From assembly GCF_001311885.1 (NCBI RefSeq), contig NZ_BBCE01000010.1, forward strand, positions 1-64,000: DNA of 64,000 nucleotides, written 5' to 3'. The position numbers were made by a program, and so were the translations under genes. A model generated the notes under the pieces. The model worked only from the letters and a program-made list of their open reading frames with translations, searched no databases and had not been told where the DNA came from. This stretch comes from Syntrophomonas palmitatica JCM 14374 (lineage in GTDB: Bacteria; Bacillota; Syntrophomonadia; Syntrophomonadales; Syntrophomonadaceae). This document shows, one piece after another, positions 1-9,907 of this stretch; position 1 is the stretch's first letter; the number at the start of each line of letters is the position of its first letter.

Positions 1-164
1 TATACCCAGATCAGTCCCTTAACCTTAATATAAATTTTCCCAAATTAAAAAGAAAAGCCAAATCAATATGGGGTAAGATATAAGAAAAGGACAAAAGGGG
101 GATAGTCAACGAGGCTGAAGTTGGGATATGATTCGGGAAATATTTATTTAAGGGGGCGGCTTTT

Positions 165-1019
165 ATGAATTACCAACAGATAAAATATGAGGTTGAAGAT
201 CGGATATTAACTATCACGCTCAACCGACCTGAGAGATTGAATGCCTATACAGAAATATTGCGGGCAGAAATGATTGATGCTTTAGATCATGCGGATGCTG
301 ATGATAATATTAGGGCCATAATCGTCACCGGAGCAGGGCGCGCTTTTTGCGCAGGAATGGATTTGGGTGATGGCGGCGCAACTTTTGATTACTCCGCGGT
401 TACTGAAGATGAACACCGGGATAGCGGAGGACTGCTTGCCCTGCGCATCTATCAACTAAAAAAGCCTATCATAGCGGCTATTAATGGACCGGCAGTTGGC
501 ATAGGGCTGACCATGACGTTTCCAATGGATATACGTATCGCCGCTGATAATGCCAAGATGGGTATCGTTTTTGTACGCCGGGGTGTTCTGTTGGATGCTT
601 GCAGTTCATGGATTCTGCCTCGGATAGTGGGAATCAGTCAGGCCCTCGAATGGGCTATGACTGGCAGGGTATTTTCCGCCCAGGAAGCATTTGCCAAAGG
701 ATTATTAACTAAAGTGGCGGCGCCGGAAGAAGTACTGCCGGCTGCGCGGGATATTGCCCTGGAGATTGCTCAAAACAGCGCGCCTGTGTCGGTGGCTCTT
801 ACCCGGCAGCTGCTGTGGACTATGTTAGGAGCCGATCACCCTATGGCAGCCCACCGCATAGAATCAAAAGGGTTCCACTGGGCCGGTCAGCAGCCGGATG
901 CTCAGGAAGGTATTACCGCTTTTCTGGAAAAAAGGCAGCCAAATTACACTATGAGTCCAAGCACAGGCATGCCCGATTTCTATCCCTGGATAACCGAACC
1001 ACCTTTTAGAATTAAATAG
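165..1019 (+). CDS. Enoyl-CoA hydratase/isomerase (crotonase) family protein
   Basis: A 284-residue crotonase-fold protein, expected to hydrate or isomerise an enoyl-CoA in the cytoplasm. The first oxyanion-hole motif GAGRAFCAG is at residues 56-64 and the second, NGPAVGIG, at 107-114. The segment after it (RRGVLLD, then SSW and LPRIVG) has Asp at about residue 144, as in PaaG-type isomerases, instead of the classic Glu pair. Substrate and exact reaction therefore stay open. The ATG at 165 follows a purine-rich aagggggcgg Shine-Dalgarno. It stands alone, with a convergent lipid kinase gene downstream. In a fatty-acid oxidiser a role in acyl-CoA metabolism is likely, but this is inference. Confidence 0.88.
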   Translation: MNYQQIKYEVEDRILTITLNRPERLNAYTEILRAEMIDALDHADADDNIRAIIVTGAGRAFCAGMDLGDGGATFDYSAVTEDEHRDSGGLLALRIYQLKKPIIAAINGPAVGIGLTMTFPMDIRIAADNAKMGIVFVRRGVLLDACSSWILPRIVGISQALEWAMTGRVFSAQEAFAKGLLTKVAAPEEVLPAARDIALEIAQNSAPVSVALTRQLLWTMLGADHPMAAHRIESKGFHWAGQQPDAQEGITAFLEKRQPNYTMSPSTGMPDFYPWITEPPFRIK

Positions 1020-1105
1020 ATCTTGGCATATCCTGGCTATATTTGTGTGAAGAAAACGAGAAGCAAATAGAATTGCGTGATATAGACGCTGGAAATATAG
1101 TGATT

Positions 1106-1993
1106 CTACATAGTTCTGATATTTAGTACCCCGGGGCATACCTCTACCTTCCAGGGAAGAGGGGGCCCTTTTTCTCCGTCTAAATCGGTCCTAGCCTGAG
1201 GTTCCAGGCTGAGGTTAAATACCTTGCCCCGGCGGTGAATGACGTTTTTATCTTCCAGGAGCCCTCCGCGCTGGTAATTAATCAGTAAACGCGTTAAACC
1301 GGGCATAAGGCCTGGCTTAATGGCCATGAAATCGAGCATCCCATCGCTCATACACCCGCTGGGCAATAATCCCTGAAAACCGCCGGCTGTACCGCCGTTT
1401 AATATCAGGAACAGCAGGATTTCTTCTTCATATTTTTCATCATCAACTTCCAGTTTAAGCTGCAGAGGTTTGATTTTAGGCAGTTTCTCCATGGCTTTAA
1501 TGTAATAAGCCAGGCGGCCCAGAGCATTTTTTAACCGGTAATCCACATCATGAGCGGTTTCGGTGATGAAACCGGCTGAAGCGACATTAATGAAATAATC
1601 CTGACCGTTTACCATTCCCAGATCTATGGGGGTAAGCTGACCTTCAGCGATTACGCGACAGGATTCTTCCAGTTTGGCAGGAAGATTAAGGTAGCTGGCC
1701 ACATCATTGCTGGTACCCTGGGCTAGAATGCATAAAGGCACATTGAACCCGCAGCGCATCATTGCGGCGGCTACCCCGTTAATAGTACCGTCACCGCCTG
1801 CAGCTATCAGACTGTGATATTCATGGGCATTAAGTCTGCTCAGATAGTTAGGTATTTCTTCATTGCTGTTAAGACGTATGGGAACGAGCTGTAAACCGCG
1901 ATTCTGCAGTTTGTGTATAACCGTGTCCAGCTTATATTTGAAACGACCTTGTCCTGCTACCGGGTTGTATAACAGGGCTACCTTGCTGCTCAT
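1106..1993 (-). CDS. Diacylglycerol/lipid kinase family protein (YegS/BmrU-like)
   Basis: A 295-residue protein of the DAGK catalytic family, which phosphorylates a lipid hydroxyl such as diacylglycerol or a sphingoid base using ATP. It opens with the characteristic NPVAGQG motif (residues 10-16) and carries the nucleotide-binding GGDGT at 66-70, followed by INGV. A second conserved block, LILNGGTAGGFQGLLPSGCMSDGMLD, lies in the C-terminal half and matches the lid domain of the family. Length is normal. The gene is convergent with the crotonase at 165. The natural lipid substrate cannot be read from the sequence. Confidence 0.9.
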   Translation of the reverse strand: MSSKVALLYNPVAGQGRFKYKLDTVIHKLQNRGLQLVPIRLNSNEEIPNYLSRLNAHEYHSLIAAGGDGTINGVAAAMMRCGFNVPLCILAQGTSNDVASYLNLPAKLEESCRVIAEGQLTPIDLGMVNGQDYFINVASAGFITETAHDVDYRLKNALGRLAYYIKAMEKLPKIKPLQLKLEVDDEKYEEEILLFLILNGGTAGGFQGLLPSGCMSDGMLDFMAIKPGLMPGLTRLLINYQRGGLLEDKNVIHRRGKVFNLSLEPQARTDLDGEKGPPLPWKVEVCPGVLNIRTM

Positions 1994-2114
1994 TAAAATG
2001 CCCCCTGGAGAAATCGTTAATTATATTATCAACAAGTCAAATAGATAAAAGCAAATCAAAATTCCCAGGTGCGAAAGGGGTAATAGGTGGTAACAGGGCA
2101 ACAAGGATATGTCC

Positions 2115-3871
2115 TTAATTAATATTGAAACTCGGCAGCTTGAGGTCATATTTTTTCAGTACGACACTGATAGATTCACGGGATAAGGCGGTCTTTATTT
2201 CAACCTGCCGGGCGCGTTGGGCCAGGTTGTTAAGTTTTTCTATAAAGCGTATGAGTACCTTTTCCGAAGCAAAGCTGACTTCTTCAATGTTAATCAGAAA
2301 ATTTTGGTACATTCCCGGAACATTGTTATACAGGGTTTTAAAGGTTTCGCCCAGAGAGAAATCATTTAGATACCCCTTTAAATTAAGCACAAAGGTTTCT
2401 TCCTGTTGGGATATTTCTATATGAATTAATTTTTCAGTGGCAAAGTATTTCAGTTTTCGCAGCTGAAAGGTTTCAATGCTTTTAGATATGCGGCTTTTCC
2501 ATCCCAGCGTCTGCACCGGGGCAGACAGTGAATTCAGATAGATATAAAACCACCGGTTATCCCTCAGCCATTTGCGAATCATCCAGAAACCCAATGCCCG
2601 GAAGGCCGCTGAACGTATTCCGGTCAGGAAAAGGTTGCCGAATATGTTCGGGAAGGAATAGAATTTTTTAAATGCCTCCATGCTCTTAACCTGCAGTTCA
2701 TATGCTGACATCAAGCGGGGCTGAAATACTACGTGGTGAGCATCATACAGATTCCAATCCCTGGTTAAGATGCGCCCCTGTTCCTCCAATTCCTTGAAGG
2801 TGCGGCTGCCGGGCAAGGGGGTTAAAATCATGAACTGAACGCTGTCAATGCGGTTGCGCAGGGCGAATTCCAGGGTATCATCAATAGTTTCAGCGGTGTC
2901 GTCATCCGAGCCGAATACAAACATTCCATGCAGCATAATACCGTATTCATGAAAGCGTTTTATACAGTATTCGATATCTGCGACCCCTTGTTTCTTGTTA
3001 TAAGTTTTGAGGGTTTGGGGATTAACAGATTCCATACCCACAAATACCGTGCCGCAATTGCTGTCACGCATTAGAGCCAGTAATTCGTCATCGCGGGCCG
3101 CATCAGTCCTGACCTGGGCGCACCACCAGGAGGGAAGGGTTTTTCTGGCTATCATTTCTTTTAACAATTCTTTAGTATGGCGGGGGTTAGCGGCAAAATT
3201 GTCATCTATAAAAAATACCTGTTTGCCTTTATACTGCTGCAGTTCTTCGAGAATGGATTCTGTTTCCCTGTAACGGTATTTGCGCCCGAACATTGAGGTT
3301 ACACTGCAGAAAGTGCAATCAAAGGGGCAGCCGCGTGATGTCATAACGGGGTAGGTTGACATCTTCAGGCTGGAAAGCAAAGAAAAGTCCGGAAAAGGCA
3401 CCTGATTAATATCTACCCAATCAGGACGGGGGTTATGTACTACCCCCTCGGCGGTTTTAAAAGATACTCCTGGTACTGCCCAAGGTAATTCGTCACGTTC
3501 AATGCAAGCAACCAGATCAGTAAAGGTCAGGTCAGCCTCACCCCGGCAAACATAATCGCAGTGCTCCAGGGCTTCCTCGGCCATGAAACTGACATGTGCT
3601 CCGCCCATGATCACTTTTTTCCCCTGACTGCGGGCAAAATCGGCCAGGTGGTAAGCTTCGATGACGGTTGAAGTGGTAGTGGATATGGCGATCAGATCAG
3701 AGCTGCTTATATGCGATAGTTTGATATCACTGCGGGAACCAAGTATAAGATTTACTTCATGTCCTTTTTGTTTTAACAGGGTTCCAGGATGGGAAGCCCC
3801 AAACGAGGCATTTTTACAGTACTAAAAACATGTTTTCCCGGAGCTTTGGGTTCAATTAAAGTGATCTTCAT
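2115..3871 (-). CDS. B12-binding radical SAM protein with C-terminal STAS-like domain (frameshifted)
   Basis: About 585 residues once a one-base break near 3790 is bridged. The ATG at 3871 opens a frame (MKITLIEPKAPGKH) that hits a stop just after LGLPIL; the next frame continues GTLLKQKGHEV into the long ORF, and restoring one G in ctGGaa joins them. Residues 1-150 resemble a B12-binding domain. The radical SAM cluster CPFDCTFC (Cys about 182, 186, 189) follows SRG, with a PLPGSRTF segment later. Residues about 477-585 look like a STAS/anti-anti-sigma fold (alternating strands and helices, LNLKGYLND at its start). Family members modify lipids, hopanoids or natural products; the target here is unknown. 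Confidence 0.78.
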
Positions 3872-4074
3872 GCGGATAATCCCCCTTAAATTACATGGAA
3901 TTCATTAACAAACTAAACATGTAGTTTTAAAAACTATGTATTATTAAAATAAATACTATTACATGAGTTATTTAATTGCAATACTTAATAATATTTGTTT
4001 TAATTTTGATTAGAAAATAGAGAACGAAATAGACCCTGACTTCAAAGACTACTACGATTTGGGGAGGTATTTGA

Positions 4075-4698
4075 ATGTTCAATGAAAAGGAAATTGCCCG
4101 TTGTATTGACGAAATATCTTTGTTTGATGAGGTTAAATTGAATGATATACCTGATATAGAGCTTTACGTGGATCAGGTATATGCCTTTATTGATAAAAAA
4201 CTATCCCATCTTAAAAGGAATGATAAGGATAAGCTGTTGACAAAAACTATGATCAATAATTACACCAAGCGGGTTTATTGATGCCTCCGCTTAAAAAGAA
4301 GTATTCCCGCCAGCATATTGCTTTATTGATCCTGGTTTACTACTCAAAACAAATTTTATCCATTAACGATATTTCTATACTTTGCAGTTTCCTTTTGCGT
4401 ACCAACCCGGAAGAAAAAACGAAATTATGGGGATCGCGATGCTATCATCAATGATTTCTATAACCTGACTCAAGAGATTAATAACAACGATCTTTATGAT
4501 TTGAAGGCTATTTGTGAAAACCAGGCCGGATTAATCAAGGCGAAAACGTCCGAACTGGATAATGAGGAAAAGGAATCGATGCAGTGGGCTTTACTGGTCA
4601 TGTTTCTGGTATCACAGGCAGCTATGCAGAAAAGATTGGCCGAAAAGATCATCGACCAGTACCTCAAAAAGGATGCGCCTATTTATAAAGGCAAATAA
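4075..4698 (+). CDS. DUF1836 domain protein (two frameshifts)
   Basis: About 207 residues when two breaks are bridged. The first part holds the DUF1836 signature: IPDIELYVDQV followed by LTKTMINNYTKR. Near 4270 the frame shifts by one missing base, after which LLMPPLKKKYSRQHIALLILVYYSKQILSI continues the same domain. A second break in the A run near 4407 (one extra A) leads to the C-terminal helical part ending at 4698. DUF1836 proteins carry a MerR-like DNA-binding helix-turn-helix and are found in Clostridia and Bacilli, with unknown targets. The gene is divergent from the radical SAM gene, across about 200 AT-rich bases. The start at 4075 follows ggggaggtattt. Confidence 0.75.
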
Positions 4699-4817
4699 TG
4701 TTTATATTCTGTGTTTGAATAATCCTCGTTATCCGCGTCTTTTTTCTTACGAATAAGAAGGAAACTGAAACTCCACTGGCGTATTATTTAAACTAATTGC
4801 ATCCTGTGGGGAAGAAG

Positions 4818-5737
4818 ATGAGAATAATGGGGGGCTTATTACGAGCAGCAAGCACTGGACCGAATTTACCGAGGATGAAATTCTCCAGGCCAACATAGAC
4901 AAATATAACCAGGAACATATTATTAATTTCTATCAGGATTTTGAAGAGCCTCGTTACTCATATATTGAATACGAGATCATTTTTAAGGCCGCATTGCGGT
5001 ATCTACAAGGATTCAGGCCCAGGTTAAAGGCTGTGGATATGTGCGGCGGAGCCGGTAAAGCTGCTTTTGTAATCAAGAGCTGCGATCCTGATTGCCAGGT
5101 TACCCTGGTAGACTGTTCGGACAAAATGCTGGATATTGCCCGGCAAAAGGTTCGGAAACAGAATATTCAGGGGCTGGAGGTTGTGCTGGATGACGCCTTC
5201 AGTTTTTTGGCCAGGGATGAAAAGTTTGATTTAATTGTATTCTCATCGGCGGTGCATCATTTCAAAGACCCGTTGGCTTTGTTAGAGGCCGCGTCCAAAC
5301 GACTGAACGATAATGGCTTGATTGTGACTATTGCTGACCCTACCACTCTCACCAAAACCCGTCGCTATAAATTTTTTGAGTTCATGTTGAGTGATAAGGA
5401 AACAAAGAAAACTAAGGTGAAGAGCTGGTTTGCTTTTAAAAATAACGGAGAAACTGCCGCCGGCCAGGATTTTGACCTGGCTGAATACCAGACCTATACG
5501 GGCATAGATGATAAAAAACTGGCCTATGAACTTACCAAACTAGGTTTGCACCCGATGGTGCATATGCGCTATCCGGCCGGTGAACCCTATTTAACCAAAA
5601 TTATGCCCTGGTTAGGTTTATGTTGGGCTTTCAGTATGATAATCAGTCCCCATCAGGTTAATGACCATGCTCTCAAGGTTCAGGGGATAAAGGAACAGTT
5701 GAAAAGAGAAATGCCCTTCAGGTTCCAGTTTTGCTGA
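4818..5737 (+). CDS. Class I SAM-dependent methyltransferase (probable frameshift near the start)
   Basis: A Rossmann-fold methyltransferase transferring a methyl group from S-adenosylmethionine. The SAM-binding loop reads VDMCGGAGKAAF, followed by the acidic strand-end VTLVDCSDKMLDIA and the post-motif LIVFSSAVHHFKDP. The continuous frame is open back to 4769 but has no good start; TTG at 4994 would cut off clear coding sequence (KHWTEFTEDEILQANIDKY). The ATG at 4818, after ggggaagaag, fits if the G6 run at 4829-4834 is really G7, giving about 306 residues. Substrate unknown. The neighbouring DUF1836 gene lies upstream on the same strand. Confidence 0.75.
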
Positions 5738-6297
5738 GCCAGGATGATTATTGCAGATTATTTTAATCTATAATTTGAATCATTAAAAAAGCCTTGACAG
5801 AAATAGTGGTTAGCATTTAGGCTTATTTTAAGGATATAACTTAATATGATGAGATGAGTTTAGATGAGCGTAGAGGAGAACATGACGAGATGAGCAGGTG
5901 CGAGTACAGATCGGCCGCACATTGAGACGTGCCGGTTTTTGTTTTTCTAATAATCCTGGTTTAAAACTTCCATCAGCTATGGCTGAGCTTGTGGCTGCTG
6001 TTCGGTGTGCTTATCGTATTACACTTTCAGCTAGTGATAATAACATAATGATTATCTTTTTCCGCAGCGCTTCACCTCATCTAACCGACCATCCCCAATA
6101 TTTCAGACGATGGCGCTTCCAATAGCTGTTATCTGTAATCTGCCATTCCATACTAACCGCCGGACCAAACGTGAAAATCGCCATAAAGAATTAAACAGAA
6201 GAATCTATGAGAATCTGGGCTAATCTGTGGGTAATTTTGTCAAATTTAAAATCTGTGAAGTCTATGCCAATTTGTAATTCTGAGAGGAGAGATTATA
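5738..6297. other. 560-base gap upstream of the trp operon
   Basis: No convincing gene. A TTGACA box at 5794-5799 has only a poor -10 match at the right distance. A run of short GATGAG units lies at 5848-5897. I looked for a T-box (AGGGTGGNACCGCG) or a Trp-rich leader peptide and saw neither. The stretch 6203-6276 contains degenerate copies of the aatctgtgg/taatctgtg motif found in several other gaps of this window. The trpD start is set by gagaggagagatta just before 6298. Confidence 0.55.
6203..6276 (+). repeat. Dispersed degenerate aatctgtgg motif, copy cluster
   Basis: Several near-copies of aatctgtgg / taatctgtg are strung together just upstream of trpD. Related patches occur at 13722-13744 (inverted), 27592-27656, 29376-29430, 41545-41590, 48148-48185 and 59456-59490, always between genes. 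Confidence 0.5.
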
Positions 6298-7284
6298 ATG
6301 TTTGACCGCTATTTAAAATGTGTTGTAGGCGGTGAATCTCTGAACCCCGAGGAGGCGTATCTCACAGCCAGGATGCTTCTGCATGATAATATCCCCGAGG
6401 TCAAAGCCGCGGCATTTCTGAGTGCTATGAGGACTCGTAAGGAACGAGCTGGTGAATTGGAAGGGTTCGTGCAGGCTTTATATGAGGAAGCTGTGAAAAT
6501 TGACAGCGATTATGAATTGATCGATACCTGCGGCACCGGCGGCGATGGGCTGAGCACCTTCAATATTTCCACGGCTGCTGCTCTGGTTGTCGCCAGCTGC
6601 GGGGTGCGGGTAGCCAAACATGGCAATCGGGCTATGACCAGTAATGTAGGCAGCGCTGATGTTCTGGAAGCTCTGGGGGTTAATATTGAACTCAATCCGG
6701 ATGAAGCCCGCAAAATGCTGGATGAAGTGGGAATTACCTTTTTATTTGCGCCCCATTATCATCCTATTTTAAAACAGGTCGGCCCTCTGCGCCGTTCATT
6801 AGGAGTAGCCACCATTTTTAATTTCCTTGGACCTATGTTGAATCCATGCACACTGACTTATCAAGTGGTAGGCATATATGATGTGAGCCTGCAGGAGGCG
6901 ATTGGCGACACCCTGGCCAGGAGAGGCCGCAAACGTGCTCTGGTGGTTCATGGCGAAAACGGCATGGATGAGATTAACCCTGCCGGCAAGACTCTGGTTT
7001 ATCAGGTGGATAACGGACAGGGGCATTTCTATGATTTAGACCCGGTGGATTTGGGTATGGAACACGTTCCTCTGGATAGTATCAGAGGCGCTGACCGGGA
7101 AACCAATGCCCGCATTGTGTACGAGGTTGTGGGAGGGAAACCGGGTCCGCATCGCCAAACAGTCTTGCTTAATGCCGCGGCGGCTTTAATGGTTGCGGGG
7201 CGCGCGGCTGATTATAAAGAAGGGATGCAGCTGGCTGCCGAGGCTGTAGATTCGGGAAAGTCCATGAGGACCCTGAAAGCATGA
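6298..7284 (+). CDS. trpD: Anthranilate phosphoribosyltransferase TrpD
   Basis: Intact 328-residue TrpD, which joins anthranilate to PRPP in the second step of tryptophan synthesis. The PRPP-binding glycine-rich motif DTCGTGGDG lies at about residues 76-84, followed by FNISTAAALV and KHGNRAMTSNVGSADVLEALG, which binds anthranilate and Mg-PRPP. The RRSLGVATIFNFLGPMLNP block is also present. It is the first gene of the trp operon and is followed 28 bases later by trpC. It begins at ATG 6298 with a strong Shine-Dalgarno (gagaggag). Confidence 0.97.
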   Translation: MFDRYLKCVVGGESLNPEEAYLTARMLLHDNIPEVKAAAFLSAMRTRKERAGELEGFVQALYEEAVKIDSDYELIDTCGTGGDGLSTFNISTAAALVVASCGVRVAKHGNRAMTSNVGSADVLEALGVNIELNPDEARKMLDEVGITFLFAPHYHPILKQVGPLRRSLGVATIFNFLGPMLNPCTLTYQVVGIYDVSLQEAIGDTLARRGRKRALVVHGENGMDEINPAGKTLVYQVDNGQGHFYDLDPVDLGMEHVPLDSIRGADRETNARIVYEVVGGKPGPHRQTVLLNAAAALMVAGRAADYKEGMQLAAEAVDSGKSMRTLKA

Positions 7285-7312
7285 TCAGCTTCAGCCGGGA
7301 CAGGGTGGCAGT

Positions 7313-8088
7313 ATGCTAGAAAAGATAGCCAGGGCTAAACGCGAGGAAATACGAATATTGAAAATGACTTATGATACCAGTTCAGTTAAACCCAAGGAAG
7401 TACCGGTTGAACCCGGACGGGCATTAAAGACATCTCAGGGGCGAGTGCAGGTAATTGCCGAAGTAAAAAAGGCTTCTCCGCTCAAAGGCCTGTTTATTTC
7501 CGAGCTGGATGTTGCGGGGATGGCCCGCGTCTATAAGGATAACGGGGCGGCGGCCATATCTGTAATTACTGATCAGCCTTTTTTCCAGGGCAGCAAAGAA
7601 TATCTGCGGGAAGTGAAGCAGACAGTAGATGTACCGGTATTACGCAAAGATTTTATACTTGATGAAATTCAGCTTTATGAAAGCCTGGATATAAACGCCG
7701 ATTTTGTTTTGTTGATAGCCGCTATGCTTAATTACCAGGAACTTTTAAAACTCAGTGAAAAAGCTCAGGAGCTTAAGCTTTGTCCCTTATTGGAGGTTCA
7801 CGGAAAAGAGGATCTGGAAGCCGCTCTTGACCTGCCTGTGCAGCTGATTGGTATTAACAATCGCCGCCTGAAAACCTTTGAGGTTGATTTGGCTGCCAGT
7901 CTGAAATTGGCTGATTTAATCCCGGACAGATTTATTAAAATCAGCGAGAGCGGCATAAAAACGCCTGATGATATGAAGCTGTTAGAAAAAGCTGGGTTTC
8001 AGGGAGCCTGGTGGGAGAGTCCCTGGTTACCGCTCCTCATCCGGGTAAAAAACTTCGGGAACTGGTTTGCTATTACGGAGATGAATGA
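7313..8088 (+). CDS. trpC: Indole-3-glycerol phosphate synthase TrpC (frameshifted near the end)
   Basis: About 258 residues after correction. TrpC closes the indole ring from CdRP. Recognisable blocks are VIAEVKKASPLKG (catalytic Lys in the first strand), FFQGSKEYLREVKQ, PVLRKDFILDEIQLYES, LIAAML, LLEVH, IGINNRRL and KISESGIKTPDD. At about 8010 the frame slips: the raw reading runs GAWWESPWLPLL into trpF, but adding one C gives GALVGESLVTAPHPGKKLRELVCYYGDE and the stop TGA at 8086-8088. The apparent trpC-trpF fusion in the raw sequence is therefore an artefact. Confidence 0.93.
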
Positions 8089-8089
8089 A

Positions 8090-8716
8090 ATGACAAGGGT
8101 AAAATTCTGTGGCATAAAAACTCTGGAGGAGGCGCGCTGCGCCGAGCGCCTGCAGGCCTGGGCCATCGGCGAGGTGTTTGCTCCATCATCTCGCCGCCTG
8201 GAACCGGATAACGCCGCCAGGATTAACCGGCAGTTAAAAGGAACCGTCAAGAAAGTAGGGGTATTCGTGAACGAAAAATTTGCAGCCCTTTGTGATATCA
8301 TTGCAGCCTGTCAGCTTGATATGGTGCAGCTGCACGGGGAGGAAAGCCCGGAATATCTGGCTGAATTGCCGGTTCCGGCCATTAAAAGCATATCAATGCG
8401 TTCGCCGTTTGACCTAGAGGAGGCAAAACGATGGCGACCCTGGGCTTATCTCTTTGATGCTTATCATCCCAGTTTGCGGGGCGGCAGCGGTCAGGTGTTT
8501 GATTGGACCTGGCTGGAGCCTTTGCGAGATCAGGCCCGTTTTATTGTAGCCGGGGGACTGAATCCGGATAATGTGGGAATACCAGTGGAAAAACTCAGGC
8601 CCTTCGCAGTAGATGTTTCCAGCGGAGTGGAGATGGCCGGCGGAGGAAAAGATTTTAATAAAATGGCGCGGTTTATGCAGAAGGTAAGGGAGGCAGATAG
8701 TAATGTATCCAGATAA
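8090..8716 (+). CDS. trpF: Phosphoribosylanthranilate isomerase TrpF
   Basis: About 208 residues. TrpF performs the Amadori rearrangement of phosphoribosylanthranilate to CdRP. The N-terminal [12 protein letters not shown] carries the catalytic Cys, and the later [26 protein letters not shown] and [12 protein letters not shown] (with DVSSGVE near the end) match family blocks, including the general acid Asp in LFDAY. An unusual Glu stands in [12 protein letters not shown], where most members have Phe. Start ATG 8090 was chosen because ggag lies nine bases upstream and it begins just after the corrected trpC stop. The end overlaps trpB by 14 bases. Confidence 0.93.
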   Translation: MTRVKFCGIKTLEEARCAERLQAWAIGEVFAPSSRRLEPDNAARINRQLKGTVKKVGVFVNEKFAALCDIIAACQLDMVQLHGEESPEYLAELPVPAIKSISMRSPFDLEEAKRWRPWAYLFDAYHPSLRGGSGQVFDWTWLEPLRDQARFIVAGGLNPDNVGIPVEKLRPFAVDVSSGVEMAGGGKDFNKMARFMQKVREADSNVSR

Positions 8717-9895
8717 TAAAGGTTACTACGGCAGGTATGGAGGCAGGTTTGTGCCTGAGACCCTCATACCCGCCCTGGACAGTATAGAAAAAGCCTATAG
8801 GGAAATGCAGGCCGATCCGGCTTTTAATAGGGAACTGGACAATTACCTGAAAAACTATGTGGGGCGGGAATCTCCCCTTTATTATTGCCGAGGCCTAAGC
8901 AATAAAATAGGCGGCGCCCGGATATACCTTAAACGTGAAGATTTAAACCATACCGGTTCGCATAAAATCAATAACACCATAGGCCAGGCCCTGCTGGCCC
9001 GCTATATGGGAAAAAGACGGCTTATCGCTGAAACCGGTGCCGGACAGCATGGAGTAGCTACAGCCACGGCGGCTGCGGTTTTGGGAATGGAATGCACGGT
9101 CTACATGGGGGCCAAAGATGTGGAAAGGCAGAGTCTTAATGTCTTTCGCATGCAGATGCTGGGAGCTGAGGTTCGGGAAGTTAAGAAAGGCAGTGAAACC
9201 CTTAAGGATGCGACCAATGAGGCTTTCCGTGATTTTATCGCCAGTTTTGAATATTCGCATATGCTTATTGGTTCTGTGGTAGGACCGCACCCCTATCCCA
9301 TGATCGTCAGGGATTTCCAATCTGTCATAGGCCGGGAATTAAGAGAACAGTTTTTAAGCCAGGAAGGCAGGCTGCCTGATATAGTGGTGGCTTGTGTGGG
9401 CGGGGGCAGCAACTCCATGGGGATATTCTATCCCCTGCTCAATGACGAAGTTGAATTAATAGGTGTAGAAGCGGGAGGAATTGAGATAAGGCCCGGTAGA
9501 CACTGCGCCACCCTGTCAGAGGGCAGCGACGGCATCCTGCACGGCGCCTTCAGCCGTTTGCTCCAGGATGAACACGGGCAGATAGAGGATACCCATTCCA
9601 TTTCGGCAGGTTTGGATTATCCGGGTGTGGGGCCTGAACATGCTTATCTGCGTGAAAACCAACGGGTGAACTATGTACATGTCAGTGACGAAGAAGCGTT
9701 ACAGGCGTTTTTCAAGTTGTGTGAATATGAAGGAATAATTCCTGCCCTGGAAAGTGCACACGCTGTGGCCTATGCCTGAAAATAGCCCCGGAAATGTCGC
9801 GGGACAAAACCGTGGTGGTCAATCTATCCGGGCGCGGGGATAAGGATGTCCAACAGGTGGCGCGGTATATGCAAAAAAGCAACAGGCACGGATAA
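8703..9895 (+). CDS. trpB: Tryptophan synthase beta subunit TrpB (frameshifted near the end)
   Basis: About 397 residues after correction. TrpB condenses indole with serine using PLP. The PLP lysine is in [10 protein letters not shown], the phosphate-binding loop is [10 protein letters not shown], and [13 protein letters not shown] and [13 protein letters not shown] are intact. The raw frame stops at 9779 after SAHAVAYA, but one missing C at about 9776 restores [25 protein letters not shown] and the stop TAA at 9893-9895. It starts inside the 3' end of trpF, preceded by gggaggcagatagta. The alpha subunit gene follows 12 bases later. Confidence 0.96.
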
Positions 9896-9907
9896 GGAGG
9901 TTTCATA

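Noticed and set aside
5898-6125. 75-residue ORF upstream of trpD
   Set aside because: No Shine-Dalgarno, no domain, and unusual composition; it lies in a gap with repeat-like sequence.
5738-6297. T-box riboswitch upstream of trpD
   Set aside because: The conserved T-box core (AGGGTGGNACCGCG) was not seen anywhere in the gap.
7313-8716. Apparent trpC-trpF fusion
   Set aside because: The raw reading frame is continuous only because one base is lost near 8010. The corrected frame gives the normal trpC end and a separate trpF start with its own Shine-Dalgarno.
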